From: JABWAM01 sp964653025
Lineage (GTDB): Bacteria > Verrucomicrobiota > Verrucomicrobiia > JABWAM01
Assembly (NCBI GenBank): GCA_964653025.1
Contig: CAZZBZ010000005.1
Span: forward strand, 1 to 64,000
DNA: 64,000 nucleotides
Reading direction: 5' to 3'
Part shown: positions 1-8,058 of the stretch, one piece after another
Layout of the letters: the number at the start of each line of letters is the position of its first letter
Position numbering within the stretch: the stretch's first letter is position 1
Position numbers and translations under genes: made by a program
Notes under the pieces: generated by a model
Database searches by the model: none
Seen by the model: the letters and a program-made list of their open reading frames with translations, nothing else
What the model was told of the DNA's origin: nothing

Positions 1-109
1 GGGTGAGTTCCAAGGCGCGGCGCGTGATCCCCGAGGCGTCCTCGAAGGCACCCGCCGTGGCCGCCAGCGCGAGGAGCGCGGCGACGGCGAGGGAGGCGGG
101 AAGTTTCAT
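1..109 (-). CDS. Exported protein, N-terminal fragment cut by the window edge
   Basis: Only about 36 codons are visible. They begin MKLPASLAVAALLALAATAG and form a textbook signal peptide: Lys at position 2, then an Ala/Leu core, with probable cleavage after an Ala-Gly-Ala near residue 21. The start codon overlaps the lon stop codon as ATGA (109 to 106), so it is probably translated by coupling from lon. The mature part begins Phe-Glu-Asp-Ala and is too short to identify. Reading the remainder beyond base 1 would be needed to name it. Confidence 0.7.
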   Translation of the reverse strand, partial: MKLPASLAVAALLALAATAGAFEDASGITRRALELT

Positions 110-2505
110 GCCAACGCCTCGCGGAAAGCATGACTCACGTCGCGGATGGGGACGAACTTCAGGCGGCGGCGGACCTCTTTGGGGATCTCCTCGAGGTCGC
201 GGAGGTTTTTCTGCGGGAGGAGGATTTTCCGGATGCCCGAGCGGGAGGCGGCGAGCACTTTGTCCTTCACTCCACCGACGGGCAGGATGCGCCCGAGGAG
301 GCTGATCTCGCCGGTCATCGCCAGGTAGGGCTGGACCTTCCGTCCCGTCAGCAGCGAGGCGAGGGCGACGGCGAGGGTGACGCCGGCGGAGGGGCCGTCC
401 TTCGGGGTGGCCCCGCTCGGGATGTGGATGTGGAGGTCGCTCTTCTCGAAGGTCTTGGCGGGGATCTTCAGTCCGACCGCATGAGTTTTCACGTAGGAGA
501 GGGCGGCTTGGGCGGACTCGCGCATGACGTCGCCGAGGGAGCCGGTGAGGATGAGGTTGCCCTTGCCGGGCATGCGGGTGGCCTCGACGAAGAGGATCTC
601 GCCGCCCACAGGGGTCCAGGCGAGCCCGGTGGCGACCCCGGCCTGGGAGGTGCGCTCGGCGCTCTCGTTGAAGAAGCGGATGGGGCCGAGGAAGGCGTGG
701 AGGTCAGCGGAGCGGAGGGTCATGCGACGGCGTTTGCGTTCGACGATGAGGCGGCCGGCCTTGCGGAAGAGGGAGGCAATCTCGCGGTCGAGGTTGCGCA
801 CGCCCGCCTCGCGGGTGTAGCCCGAGATCAGGGCGCGGAGGGTGGGGACGGGGATACGGACCTGGGAGGGCTTGAGTCCGTGCTCCTCGCGCTGGCGGGG
901 GACGAGATAGTTCGCCGCGATGCGGAGTTTTTCCTCCTCGGTGTAGCCGGGGAGATCAATCACCTCCATGCGGTCGCGGAGGGCGGGAGGGACGGGATCG
1001 AGCCAGTTCGCCGTGGTGATGAAGAGAACGCGGGAGAGGTCGAAGGGGATCTCGAGGTAGTGGTCGGAAAAAGAGGAATTCTGGGCCGGGTCGAGAACCT
1101 CGAGGAGGGCGGAGGAGGGATCGCCGCGAAAGTCCGCGCCCACCTTGTCGATTTCGTCGAGCATGAAGACAGGGTTGTTCGACTCGGCCTTGCGGAGACC
1201 CTGAATGACGCGGCCCGGCAGGGCGCCGATGTAGGTGCGACGGTGGCCGCGGATCTCGGCCTCGTCGCGGATACCCCCAAGGGAGACGCGCACGAACTTT
1301 CGCCCGAGGGCACGCGCGATACTCATCCCGAGCGAGGTCTTGCCCACGCCCGGAGGCCCGGCGAAGCAGAGGATGGGGCCTTTTTTGTCCGGCTTGAGCT
1401 TGAGAATGGCAAGGTGTTCGAGAACGCGCTCCTTGACCTTCTTCAGGCCGTAGTGGTCGGCGTCGAGGATGCGGCGCGCGCGGCCGACGTCGAGGCGATC
1501 TTCGGTGCGCTTCGACCACGGCATGGTGACGAGCCAGTCGAGATAGGTGCGGGCGACGGTATATTCGGCGGAGGCGGGGGGGATGGTGGCGAGGCGCTCG
1601 AGCTCCTTGTCAGCGACCTTGCGAGCCTCCTCCGTCATGCCAGCCTTGGCGATCTTCTCGCGCAACTCCTTGAGTTCCACGTTTCCGCCATCGCTTTCGC
1701 CCAGCTCCTTGTGGATCTGGCGGAGCTGTTCACGGAGGATGTACTCGCGCTGGTGCTTCGACATCGCGTCGGAGACCTTCGTCTGGATCTCGGTGCCGAG
1801 ATGGAGAACCTCGAGTTCCTTCTGGAGGAAAGGGGCGAGTCCCTTGAGGCGGGTCTTTGCATTGGCCATTTCGAGGAACTTCTGTTTCTCGGGAGGCGGG
1901 AGGTTGAGGTTTGCGGCGATGAGATCGGCGAGCTTGCCGGCGTCCTCCATGTTGAGGGCCGCGATCTTTAACTCTTCGGGGAGGTGGGGGGAGAGGGTGA
2001 CCACCTCGGAGAAGGTCTTGGTGGCGTTGCGGGCAAGGGCCTCCATCTCGATGTCGGAAGGGACTTCGTCCTCCATCGGTTGGATCGTGGCGCGAAGGAA
2101 CGCGGCCCCTTTCTCAAAGTCAGCGATTCGTGCGCGGCGGATGCCCTGGACAAGCACGCGGGTGCTGTTGTCGGGAAACTTGAGCATCTTGAGCACGCGC
2201 GCGACACAACCGAACTGATGGAGATCCTTCGGCTCGGGGTCTTCCTGCTCGGGCTTCTTTTGCAGGACAAGGAGAAGGAGGCGGTTGCCGGCGACCACCT
2301 CGTCCACGAGGTGAACGGAGGACTTCGTGTTGACGAGGAGGGGCGCCACCATGAAGGGGAACACCACCACATCACTGAGCGGCATGACGGGCAGGGAGGA
2401 CGGCAGGGAGTCCTTCAACGGGGACACAGAAAAATCCGGGTTGGGAGGGGATTCCCCCTTGCCACCGGACTTGGGAGGGGGCGCAACCTCGCTGGGGTCG
2501 GGCAT
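106..2505 (-). CDS. lon: ATP-dependent Lon protease
   Basis: Cytoplasmic AAA+ serine protease that unfolds and degrades damaged and regulatory proteins. At 799 residues it has the normal LonA length. An N-terminal substrate-binding LON domain (about residues 35-230) and a coiled helical region lead into the ATPase, with Walker A GPPGVGKT at 383-390 and Walker B MLDEID. The C-terminal protease domain has the catalytic Ser in DGPSAG (about residue 706) and the Lys in GGVKDK (about 747). The first 30 residues are Pro/Gly-rich and may be a disordered extension. An hsp20-type gene ends 4 bases upstream, so the two probably form a heat-shock operon, followed by an exported protein that overlaps the lon stop. 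Confidence 0.97.
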   Translation of the reverse strand: MPDPSEVAPPPKSGGKGESPPNPDFSVSPLKDSLPSSLPVMPLSDVVVFPFMVAPLLVNTKSSVHLVDEVVAGNRLLLLVLQKKPEQEDPEPKDLHQFGCVARVLKMLKFPDNSTRVLVQGIRRARIADFEKGAAFLRATIQPMEDEVPSDIEMEALARNATKTFSEVVTLSPHLPEELKIAALNMEDAGKLADLIAANLNLPPPEKQKFLEMANAKTRLKGLAPFLQKELEVLHLGTEIQTKVSDAMSKHQREYILREQLRQIHKELGESDGGNVELKELREKIAKAGMTEEARKVADKELERLATIPPASAEYTVARTYLDWLVTMPWSKRTEDRLDVGRARRILDADHYGLKKVKERVLEHLAILKLKPDKKGPILCFAGPPGVGKTSLGMSIARALGRKFVRVSLGGIRDEAEIRGHRRTYIGALPGRVIQGLRKAESNNPVFMLDEIDKVGADFRGDPSSALLEVLDPAQNSSFSDHYLEIPFDLSRVLFITTANWLDPVPPALRDRMEVIDLPGYTEEEKLRIAANYLVPRQREEHGLKPSQVRIPVPTLRALISGYTREAGVRNLDREIASLFRKAGRLIVERKRRRMTLRSADLHAFLGPIRFFNESAERTSQAGVATGLAWTPVGGEILFVEATRMPGKGNLILTGSLGDVMRESAQAALSYVKTHAVGLKIPAKTFEKSDLHIHIPSGATPKDGPSAGVTLAVALASLLTGRKVQPYLAMTGEISLLGRILPVGGVKDKVLAASRSGIRKILLPQKNLRDLEEIPKEVRRRLKFVPIRDVSHAFREALA

Positions 2506-2509
2506 GGGG

Positions 2510-2920
2510 TTAGTCGCTCTGGATGGAAACCTTGAGCGGCGGCTGCTCGGTCCTGGTCAGCTTTGGCAACTCGATGGTGAGGAATCCGTTGACGAGGGCG
2601 GCCTTGATATTGCGGCCATCCACGGTGTGGGGAACCACGAATCGGCGCTCAAAGACCCCGTAGTCGATTTCCATCTGGCGGAAGTGGCAGCGTCCGGTGC
2701 GGCAAGGGTCGCGGCGGCGGCCGCGCACGATCAGGGTGCGCTCGGACATGGAGATTTGGAAGTCCTTGCGGTTGACGCCGGCAAGATCGATGCGGACAAC
2801 AAAGGACCCCTCGTTCTCATAGACATCCGTGTTCGGCACCCATTCGACGGTCGAAGAGGCGGCCGGAAGGCGTACGAGTTGGAGGGAACTCTGAATCTGG
2901 TGCGCGATGCGCCGTGCCAC
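2510..2920 (-). CDS. Small heat-shock protein, Hsp20/alpha-crystallin family
   Basis: ATP-independent holdase that keeps unfolding proteins soluble. I start it at a GTG giving 136 residues (VARRIAHQIQ...), close to the usual length; the frame stays open upstream, but that part is low-complexity and lies in repeat-bearing DNA. The alpha-crystallin domain runs from about residue 35, with ENEGSFVVRIDLAGV and ISMSERTLIVRGRR as its first strands and GFLTIELPK near the end (the conserved G-x-L-x-I/V motif). The C-terminal LKVSIQSD supplies the family's I-x-I/V-type tail. It lies directly before lon, which suits co-regulation of protein quality control. Confidence 0.9.
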   Translation of the reverse strand: MARRIAHQIQSSLQLVRLPAASSTVEWVPNTDVYENEGSFVVRIDLAGVNRKDFQISMSERTLIVRGRRRDPCRTGRCHFRQMEIDYGVFERRFVVPHTVDGRNIKAALVNGFLTIELPKLTRTEQPPLKVSIQSD

Positions 2921-3011
2921 GTGGGAAGTATACCAGCGGCAGCACCATGGCGCAACGGAAGTTGGGGAGCCCCTGATCCTCGCGTAACGAATGTCGCGAC
3001 GCGCGTTTTCC

Positions 3012-3118
3012 GGGGAGCACACGCGGCCCGCGTGTCCTGGCCGACGGCCCGTCGGCCAGTCTCCGAGGAAGAAATCGGCGAGCCGCCGATTTCGACACGC
3101 GAGCCGCGTGTGCTCCCC
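3012..3118. repeat. Cloverleaf-like palindromic element
   Basis: The outer arms 3012-3036 and 3094-3118 are inverted repeats of 25 bases with a single mismatch (3028/3102). Between them are two further perfect hairpins: 3037-3045 pairs with 3051-3059 (CTGGCCGAC/GTCGGCCAG, 5-base loop), and 3071-3080 pairs with 3084-3093 (GAAATCGGCG/CGCCGATTTC, 3-base loop). The strand can therefore fold as a stem carrying two arms. The outer-arm core CGCGGCCCGCG/CGCGAGCCGCG, with the same C/A mismatch, recurs at 18467-18535. It contains no coding frame of note. Confidence 0.85.
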
Positions 3119-3266
3119 AGACCATTTTCGAAGGGGATGGTTATCTGCAAAATAGCGGAAACGGTTTCGCTCTGGAGAAACCGCTTGCTCGCGGATTTAG
3201 GGGGAGCCGATCCCAACTGGGGCGCATTGCAGTTCTGCCGGGTTTTGTGAACACCCAGCTTCGCAC

Positions 3267-3292
3267 GGGCACGACAAAGCGTGCCCCCCTCC
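3267..3292. repeat. GGGCACG/CGTGCCC hairpin, half copy of the 37562-37625 repeat
   Basis: A 7-bp perfect hairpin (GGGCACG, loop ACAAAG, CGTGCCC) followed by CCCCTCC-type sequence. It matches the left arm of the 24-bp inverted repeat at 37562-37585 except for one base change and extra C residues. It lies between two other palindromes in the same intergenic space. Confidence 0.6.
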
Positions 3293-3302
3293 AGTTTCCC
3301 TC

Positions 3303-3368
3303 TCCCGTGCTAGGGACAGCACGAGCTACCAAGGGCATCATGTTTTCCCCGGTAGCCCGCCGTGTCCC
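3303..3368. repeat. GGGACA-GCTACC / GGTAGC-TGTCCC inverted repeat, copy 1
   Basis: GGGACAGCACGAGCTACC at 3313-3330 is partly complementary to GGTAGCCCGCCGTGTCCC at 3351-3368 (14 of 18 positions). A local hairpin CGTGCT/AGCACG overlaps the left arm. The same sequence family occurs in a better-paired form at 14037-14093. Confidence 0.6.
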
Positions 3369-3438
3369 GCGCGTGGCGCGTAGCAAGCCTGCGGCGAGAT
3401 CGGGATATTGTAAGAAATTTAGGTTGGACCTGAGGAGG

Positions 3439-4515
3439 TCAGAAGCGACGGAGGAGGGCGGAGGCGCAGCGCTCGCCGGCGTGGCCGTCCCAGAGTGGAA
3501 TCGGACGGGGCTTCTTCCACCGGCCGACCAAGATGCGACGGAGGCCGCGGAGAGCACGGTTGAAGTCGGCGCCCATGAGTTCCGAGGTTCCGCGCTCGAC
3601 GCAAACCGGGCGCTCGGTCGTGGTTCGCATCACCAGGCAGGGGATTCCGAGATGGGTGGTCTCTTCCTGGATCCCCCCGCTGTCAGTGACGACTGCGGCG
3701 GCGCGGCGCATCACGCCGACGAACTCGAAGTAGGGCAAGGGCTGGAGGAGTTCGAGGTTTGGCACCGACTCGAAGGCCCGCGAAAGGCGGAAGCCGGCGA
3801 TCCGCGCCCGCGTGCGCGGGTGGAGGGGCAGGAGCACGGGACGGAGGGCTGCGGCTTCGCGGAGGAAGGCGAGCAGGTGGTGGAGGCCATCACGCGTATC
3901 CACGTTGGATGGGCGGTGGAAGGTCATCAACCAGAACCCCGAGGCTCCCACTTCCTTCGTCCGCGCGTGGCGAAGGGCGAGCTTGAGCGAGTCGATCATC
4001 ACATTCCCGACGCAGGCGATGCGGCGGGCGGGGATGCCCTCGGCGCGGAGATTGGCATCGCCGTCGGCGGAGGGGGTAAGGAGGAGGTCAGAGAGTTGGT
4101 CGGTGAGGACGCGGTTGATCTCCTCGGGCATGGTGCGGTCGCCGCTGCGGAGGCCCGCCTCGACGTGGGCGACGGGGATGTGGAGCTTCGCGGCGGCAAG
4201 GGCGACCGCAAGGGTGGAGTTCACGTCGCCGACGACGATGGCGGCGCGGGGCTTAAGGGCCTGGAGGATGGGCTCGGAGCGGGTGAGGACACGGGCGACG
4301 GTTTCCGCGTGAGTGCCGCTCCCAACACCGAGGGAGTAATCGGGGCGCCCGAGGCCAAGTTCACGGAGAAAGACATCGCTCAGGAGAGGGTCGTGATGCT
4401 GGCCGGTGTGAAGGAGAACGCAGCGGGCGCCTCGGGCGCGCAGGGCGCGCCAGACGGGGGCCACCTTCATGAAGTTGGGTCGCGCGCCGGCCGCGAGAAG
4501 AAACGGGGGCTTCAT
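3439..4515 (-). CDS. wecB: UDP-N-acetylglucosamine 2-epimerase (non-hydrolysing)
   Basis: Interconverts UDP-GlcNAc and UDP-ManNAc in the cytoplasm, feeding surface polysaccharide synthesis. The 358 residues have the GT-B-like epimerase fold: GARPNFMKVAP at 10-20, HTGQHHD at 36-42, GDVNSTLA near 96, HVEAGLRS at 117-124 and EEINR at 131-135. The C-terminal UDP-binding half contains VTDSGGIQEE and a TERP motif. It is the last gene of a minus-strand run with the dksA-like gene and lspA, 47 bases after lspA. No UDP-ManNAc dehydrogenase (wecC) is in the window, so the end product cannot be told. Confidence 0.95.
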   Translation of the reverse strand: MKPPFLLAAGARPNFMKVAPVWRALRARGARCVLLHTGQHHDPLLSDVFLRELGLGRPDYSLGVGSGTHAETVARVLTRSEPILQALKPRAAIVVGDVNSTLAVALAAAKLHIPVAHVEAGLRSGDRTMPEEINRVLTDQLSDLLLTPSADGDANLRAEGIPARRIACVGNVMIDSLKLALRHARTKEVGASGFWLMTFHRPSNVDTRDGLHHLLAFLREAAALRPVLLPLHPRTRARIAGFRLSRAFESVPNLELLQPLPYFEFVGVMRRAAAVVTDSGGIQEETTHLGIPCLVMRTTTERPVCVERGTSELMGADFNRALRGLRRILVGRWKKPRPIPLWDGHAGERCASALLRRF

Positions 4516-4562
4516 CGGTAAGCAGTGAACAGGGAGCGGGGGGACGGTGACGAGCGACGTGA

Positions 4563-5072
4563 TCAGGGAGCCGATTTCTCGGCAGGGGAAGGGGGCGCGT
4601 CCCCGCCTGGAACGGGCTCCTTACGGAGGAAGGAGTCGAGGATGTAGAGGCCAACGCCGATGCAGATCGCGGTATCGGCGACGTTAAAGGCGGGCCACTC
4701 GAAGTGGTGGAAGCGGAAGGAAAGGAAGTCCACGACATGTCCGCGGGTGATGCGGTCGGTAAGGTTACCGAGGATGCCGCCACAGAGGAGGCCGAGGGCG
4801 ATGCGGGGGAGTGGGCCGAAAGCGGTAAAGTGGTGGCGTGCGGCGACGAGAAGGATGAGGGCCCCGATGGCGAGAAGAGTCAGCCAGTAGCCCTTGTCGC
4901 GGAAGAGGCCCCAAGCCGCACCGGTATTGACGACGAGGATGAGACTGAAGAACCCCGGGAGAATTTCCGCGGGGCGGTTCCAATCCAGACGATCAAGGGC
5001 GAGGGCCTTGGTCGCCTGGTCGAGTGCGGCAACCGAGGCGGCAAGCGCCCAGGCTGGCAGGGAACGGCTCAC
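4563..5072 (-). CDS. lspA: Lipoprotein signal peptidase (signal peptidase II)
   Basis: Inner-membrane aspartyl peptidase that removes signal peptides from prolipoproteins after lipid attachment. It has 169 residues and about four transmembrane helices. Both catalytic Asp motifs are present: GNLTDR (Asp106) and FNVADTAI (Asp133), with the conserved NTGAAWG at 49-55. The GTG start overlaps the stop of the dksA-like gene as GTGA, indicating translational coupling. The two genes are often neighbours in other bacteria. The last 20 residues form a Pro/Ala-rich tail past the final helix. Confidence 0.95.
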   Translation of the reverse strand: MSRSLPAWALAASVAALDQATKALALDRLDWNRPAEILPGFFSLILVVNTGAAWGLFRDKGYWLTLLAIGALILLVAARHHFTAFGPLPRIALGLLCGGILGNLTDRITRGHVVDFLSFRFHHFEWPAFNVADTAICIGVGLYILDSFLRKEPVPGGDAPPSPAEKSAP

Positions 5073-5722
5073 TCCTCCTCTTCGCGTTTCTCGGTACCCT
5101 CTTCCTCGGTGTTGTCGAAGGCGGAGAGCGGGGCGTTATCGCGGGGGCGGCGATGATTATTTTTCTCCACCTCGGTTTGGCATTCCACCGTGTAACGAGT
5201 CCATGGGATAACATCGAGGCGGGCGCGGGGAATGGGTTTGCCCGACATCTCGCAAATTCCGTAAGTGCTGTTCTCAATGCGCTTGATGGCATCGTTGATC
5301 TCGTAGAGCGCCTCCTGCTCGTTGGAGACCATGCTGAGAGCAAACTCTCGATCGAAATTGTCGGTGCCCGCGTCCGCCATGTGGAAGCTGTAGGCAGAGA
5401 GATCCCTGGAAGCATCGCGCCGCGTCCGCTTGAGGTTGTCGCTGGCGTAGAACTCGATATCGTCAAGCAGGCGATCGCGCAGGTTGAGGAGAATCTTGAG
5501 GTGGCGGGCGTGGGGACCCTTGAGCGCCTTCTTGAGAAGTTCGATCCGCGCGGGGTCGAGCCCATAGGAGGCGAGGTCCTGTTCGACGCGCTTCGGCGCT
5601 TTGCGTGCGGCCTTCGCGCGAGGTGCGGGTTTCACCACCTTCTTTGGGCGCGCGATTTTTGCCGCCTTTGAGGGTTTGCGTACGACCGCCTTCTTTGTCG
5701 GCGATTTTTTGGCTTTCTTCAT
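5069..5722 (-). CDS. DksA/TraR-family protein with a basic N-terminal tail and degenerate zinc finger
   Basis: Family members bind RNA polymerase through the secondary channel and modulate initiation. The start chosen (MKKAKKSPTKK) gives 217 residues. Residues 1-46 are a Lys/Ala/Pro-rich, histone-H1-like tail; 55-150 form the coiled-coil part, with a DxxDxA-like acidic stretch. The C-terminal finger reads YGICEMSGKPIPRARL...VECQ: Cys157 and Cys181 remain, but their CxxC partners are Ser160 and Thr178, so a four-Cys zinc site is not possible. Such forms are, as far as I know, common in Verrucomicrobiota. The gene leads the lspA-wecB run. Confidence 0.85.
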   Translation of the reverse strand: MKKAKKSPTKKAVVRKPSKAAKIARPKKVVKPAPRAKAARKAPKRVEQDLASYGLDPARIELLKKALKGPHARHLKILLNLRDRLLDDIEFYASDNLKRTRRDASRDLSAYSFHMADAGTDNFDREFALSMVSNEQEALYEINDAIKRIENSTYGICEMSGKPIPRARLDVIPWTRYTVECQTEVEKNNHRRPRDNAPLSAFDNTEEEGTEKREEEE

Positions 5723-5818
5723 GACTTCTCGTCCTCTGGAAAAGGGGGGGAAGTATCCACGCTTCCGGGGGGCCGTCAACCCGAAAGCGTACTTTTTGAC
5801 AAATGAATTTATCGAGAA

Positions 5819-5864
5819 GTTTGCCCAGTATTTGGCAAACACAAATTCGAGCGATGGTATAAAT
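5819..5864. promoter_or_regulatory. AT-rich divergent promoter region with operator-like dyad
   Basis: The 238 bases between the dksA-like gene and the metallopeptidase are markedly AT-rich for this DNA. They hold a 7-bp inverted repeat with 8-base spacing, GTTTGCC at 5819-5825 and GGCAAAC at 5834-5840. A TATAAAT at 5858-5864 could be a rightward -10 (with TTGGCA at 5832-5837 as an over-spaced -35). Leftward, TTGCCA with a GATAAA some 19 bases on could serve the dksA side. Function is inferred only. Confidence 0.4.
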
Positions 5865-5960
5865 TTCCAAGGGGCGGAGCGGCTGGACCGACGTTTCATC
5901 TCGCTTGAAATTTAGTTCGACCCACATCATCCTCCGCGGGCAGCAAGGAGGAATATTAAT

Positions 5961-6650
5961 ATGTTTTACTTCGGATGGTGGGACCTGATTCCGATTCCCG
6001 GCTTTCTGCTGGCGCTTTACGCCCAGTTCAAGCTGCGCTCGCTCTACGCGAAATACCACGACGTTCCCCAGAGCCAGGGGCTCACGGGGGCGGAGGTTGC
6101 GCAGGCGATCCTCGACCGTGCGGGGATCCGCGACGTGGCGATCGAGGCTTGCCCCGGGGAACTGACCGACCACTACGACCCGAAGGCGCACGTGCTACGG
6201 CTCTCGGAATCCAACTTCCGGGTCTCCTCGCTTTCCGCAATCGGGGTGGCGGCGCACGAGGCGGGCCACGCGATCCAACACAAGGAGCGCTACGCCCCGT
6301 TGGAAATGCGAATGTCCATCGTGGGGATGACCAACATTGCCACGAGCGCGGGGATGATCCTGTTCATGGTGGGCCTTTTCATCCATTCGGGCTGGATGCT
6401 GCAGGTTGGGATCTGGTGCTACTCGGCAATCGTGGTCTTCCAACTCATTACCCTACCGGTAGAATACGATGCCTCACGGCGGGCCAAACTCGTGCTTGCG
6501 GAACTCGGTCTCGTCAACCATGAGGACGGTGAGGCGATCCGCAAGGTCCTCGGCGCGGCCGCGCTCACCTATGTGGCGGGGTTGGCGACCGCCCTCCTCG
6601 AACTGGTCCGCATGATCGCCCTGGCAAATACCGTCCGCGACCGGGACTGA
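5961..6650 (+). CDS. Membrane zinc metallopeptidase, YugP family
   Basis: Integral-membrane neutral zinc peptidase (Zn_peptidase_2/YugP type) of unknown substrate, 229 residues as usual for the family. Residues 1-22 form the first membrane segment, followed by a cytoplasmic domain with the zinc motif HEAGH at 99-103. Two or three hydrophobic helices follow (about 118-175), then the conserved VEYDASRRA where the third metal ligand is expected, and a C-terminal helix. A strong ribosome site AAGGAGG lies 9 bases before the ATG. It is transcribed alone, divergently from the dksA-like gene. Confidence 0.88.
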   Translation: MFYFGWWDLIPIPGFLLALYAQFKLRSLYAKYHDVPQSQGLTGAEVAQAILDRAGIRDVAIEACPGELTDHYDPKAHVLRLSESNFRVSSLSAIGVAAHEAGHAIQHKERYAPLEMRMSIVGMTNIATSAGMILFMVGLFIHSGWMLQVGIWCYSAIVVFQLITLPVEYDASRRAKLVLAELGLVNHEDGEAIRKVLGAAALTYVAGLATALLELVRMIALANTVRDRD

Positions 6651-6698
6651 GCGGCATTCAGACCGAAACAGAAGTCTCACGCAAGGAAGCATGAGAAA

Positions 6699-7931
6699 GT
6701 GAGTGCCGTCCACGCCTTCCTTCTCCTGTTGCTCGTCGCGGCGCCGGCGCGCGCCGCAGACCGTGTGGTGGTGATCTCTCCCCAGTGGGAAGGAATCAAG
6801 GTTGAGTTTGCGCGTGCGTTTTCCAACTGGCACCGGACCCGCACGGGGCGGCCCGCCGCCGTGGACTGGCGCGATATGGGCGGGGCCTCGGATGGCCTCC
6901 GATTCATCCTCTCTGAGTTCCGCCAGAACCCGCAGACCATCGGGATCGACCTTTTCTTCGGAGGGGGGATCGACCCGTACGTCGAACTCGAGAAGAGCGG
7001 GCTTCTCGAGCGCTTCGACCCGCCAGCGGGGGTGCTCGACGGAATTCCCCCGGACCTCGCCGGGCTCCCGGTTTACGACCCCGGTCACCGGTGGTTTGGT
7101 GCGGCGCTGTCAAGTTTCGGAATCCTGCGGAACGACGAGGTGATCCGTGCGATGAAACTGCCCACGCCGCGGACGTGGCGCGACCTCGCGGATCCCCGTC
7201 TTCGAGGCTGGGTGGGTTCGGGCGACCCGCGAAACAGCGGAGCCACGCACATGGTCTTTGAGAGCATCCTCCAGGCCTACGGATGGGACGAGGGATGGAA
7301 GGTGATCCTCGGGATCGGACGGAACATCCGCCAGTTCGACCGCAGCAACAGCGCAGCGGCCAAGGGCTGCGCGCTGGGCAACACCGCCTACGCGGTGGTC
7401 GTGGATTTCTACGGCCTGATCCAGGTGGCCGAGGTAGGTGGCGACCGCATGAGCCTCGTGATTCCGGACGGGGAATCCGTGCTCACGGCGGACGCGATCG
7501 GGATCCTGAAAGGGGCGCCAAACCGGGAGACTGCGCGCGCCTTTGTGGAGTTCGTCCTCTCGGAGGAGGGGCAGTCGCTTTGGATGGCGCCGCGCGGGCA
7601 TCCCGCGGGGCCGAGAAAGTTTTCCATCGAGCGCATGTCCGTGCGCCCCGCGCTTTACGTAAAATTTGCGGGGGTAACCCTCGTGAAGACGAACCCTTTC
7701 CGCGACCTGAAGCCGCTTCGCTACAACTCTGGGTTGGGGTCGCGCCGCTGGAGTGCGCTCAACGCCCTGCTCGGCGCGGTGGTGATCGATCGCTCTCCTT
7801 CCGAGCGCGACCGCGCGCGAGTCCCGGTAACCGAGGCGGAGTTCGATGCCGTGATCGCCCACGAATGGAAGGACCCGGTGAAGAGGAACAAAGTTCAACT
7901 CATCTGGCAGCGGGAAGGATGCTTCCCGTGA
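6699..7931 (+). CDS. ABC-type extracellular solute-binding protein
   Basis: Periplasmic binding protein of the iron(III)/thiamine/phosphonate-type family (FbpA/AfuA-like), 410 residues. The GTG start is followed by a signal peptide ending in APARAAD. The fold is suggested by VVVISPQWEG at the mature N-terminus, DLFFGGGIDPY, and RTWRDLADPRLRGWV (hinge-region consensus), then FVEFVLSEEGQ near residue 285. About 90 residues beyond this exceed the usual domain. No permease or ATPase gene is adjacent, so it is an orphan component; its ligand cannot be deduced. Confidence 0.85.
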   Translation: MSAVHAFLLLLLVAAPARAADRVVVISPQWEGIKVEFARAFSNWHRTRTGRPAAVDWRDMGGASDGLRFILSEFRQNPQTIGIDLFFGGGIDPYVELEKSGLLERFDPPAGVLDGIPPDLAGLPVYDPGHRWFGAALSSFGILRNDEVIRAMKLPTPRTWRDLADPRLRGWVGSGDPRNSGATHMVFESILQAYGWDEGWKVILGIGRNIRQFDRSNSAAAKGCALGNTAYAVVVDFYGLIQVAEVGGDRMSLVIPDGESVLTADAIGILKGAPNRETARAFVEFVLSEEGQSLWMAPRGHPAGPRKFSIERMSVRPALYVKFAGVTLVKTNPFRDLKPLRYNSGLGSRRWSALNALLGAVVIDRSPSERDRARVPVTEAEFDAVIAHEWKDPVKRNKVQLIWQREGCFP

Positions 7932-8058
7932 CTTGATCTCAGGAGAAGGGCCATCAATGAGGAACCCCGAAATCCCTTGACTGGGCAGGGGGGCAGGCGT
8001 AGGGGAGAGACAGCCACCGCTCTTACCGAGGACGGGCGGTGTCCGCCCCCTGAACACT

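Larger units (their letters stand above)
2921..3438. other. 518-bp intergenic block of palindromic repeats
   Basis: I see no credible gene between the small heat-shock gene and wecB. Instead the stretch carries three separate palindromic elements, each described below: a cloverleaf-like element at 3012-3118, a GGGCACG hairpin at 3267-3292, and a GGGACA...GGTAGCCC element at 3303-3368. Relatives of all three types occur elsewhere in the window. The rest is unremarkable sequence; no T-run terminator is visible for wecB. Confidence 0.6.

Noticed and set aside
130..1971. 613-codon open frame opposite lon
   Set aside because: GC-rich genes keep antisense frames open; the translation is low-complexity Glu/Gly/Ala/Arg with no domain, and lon is certain.
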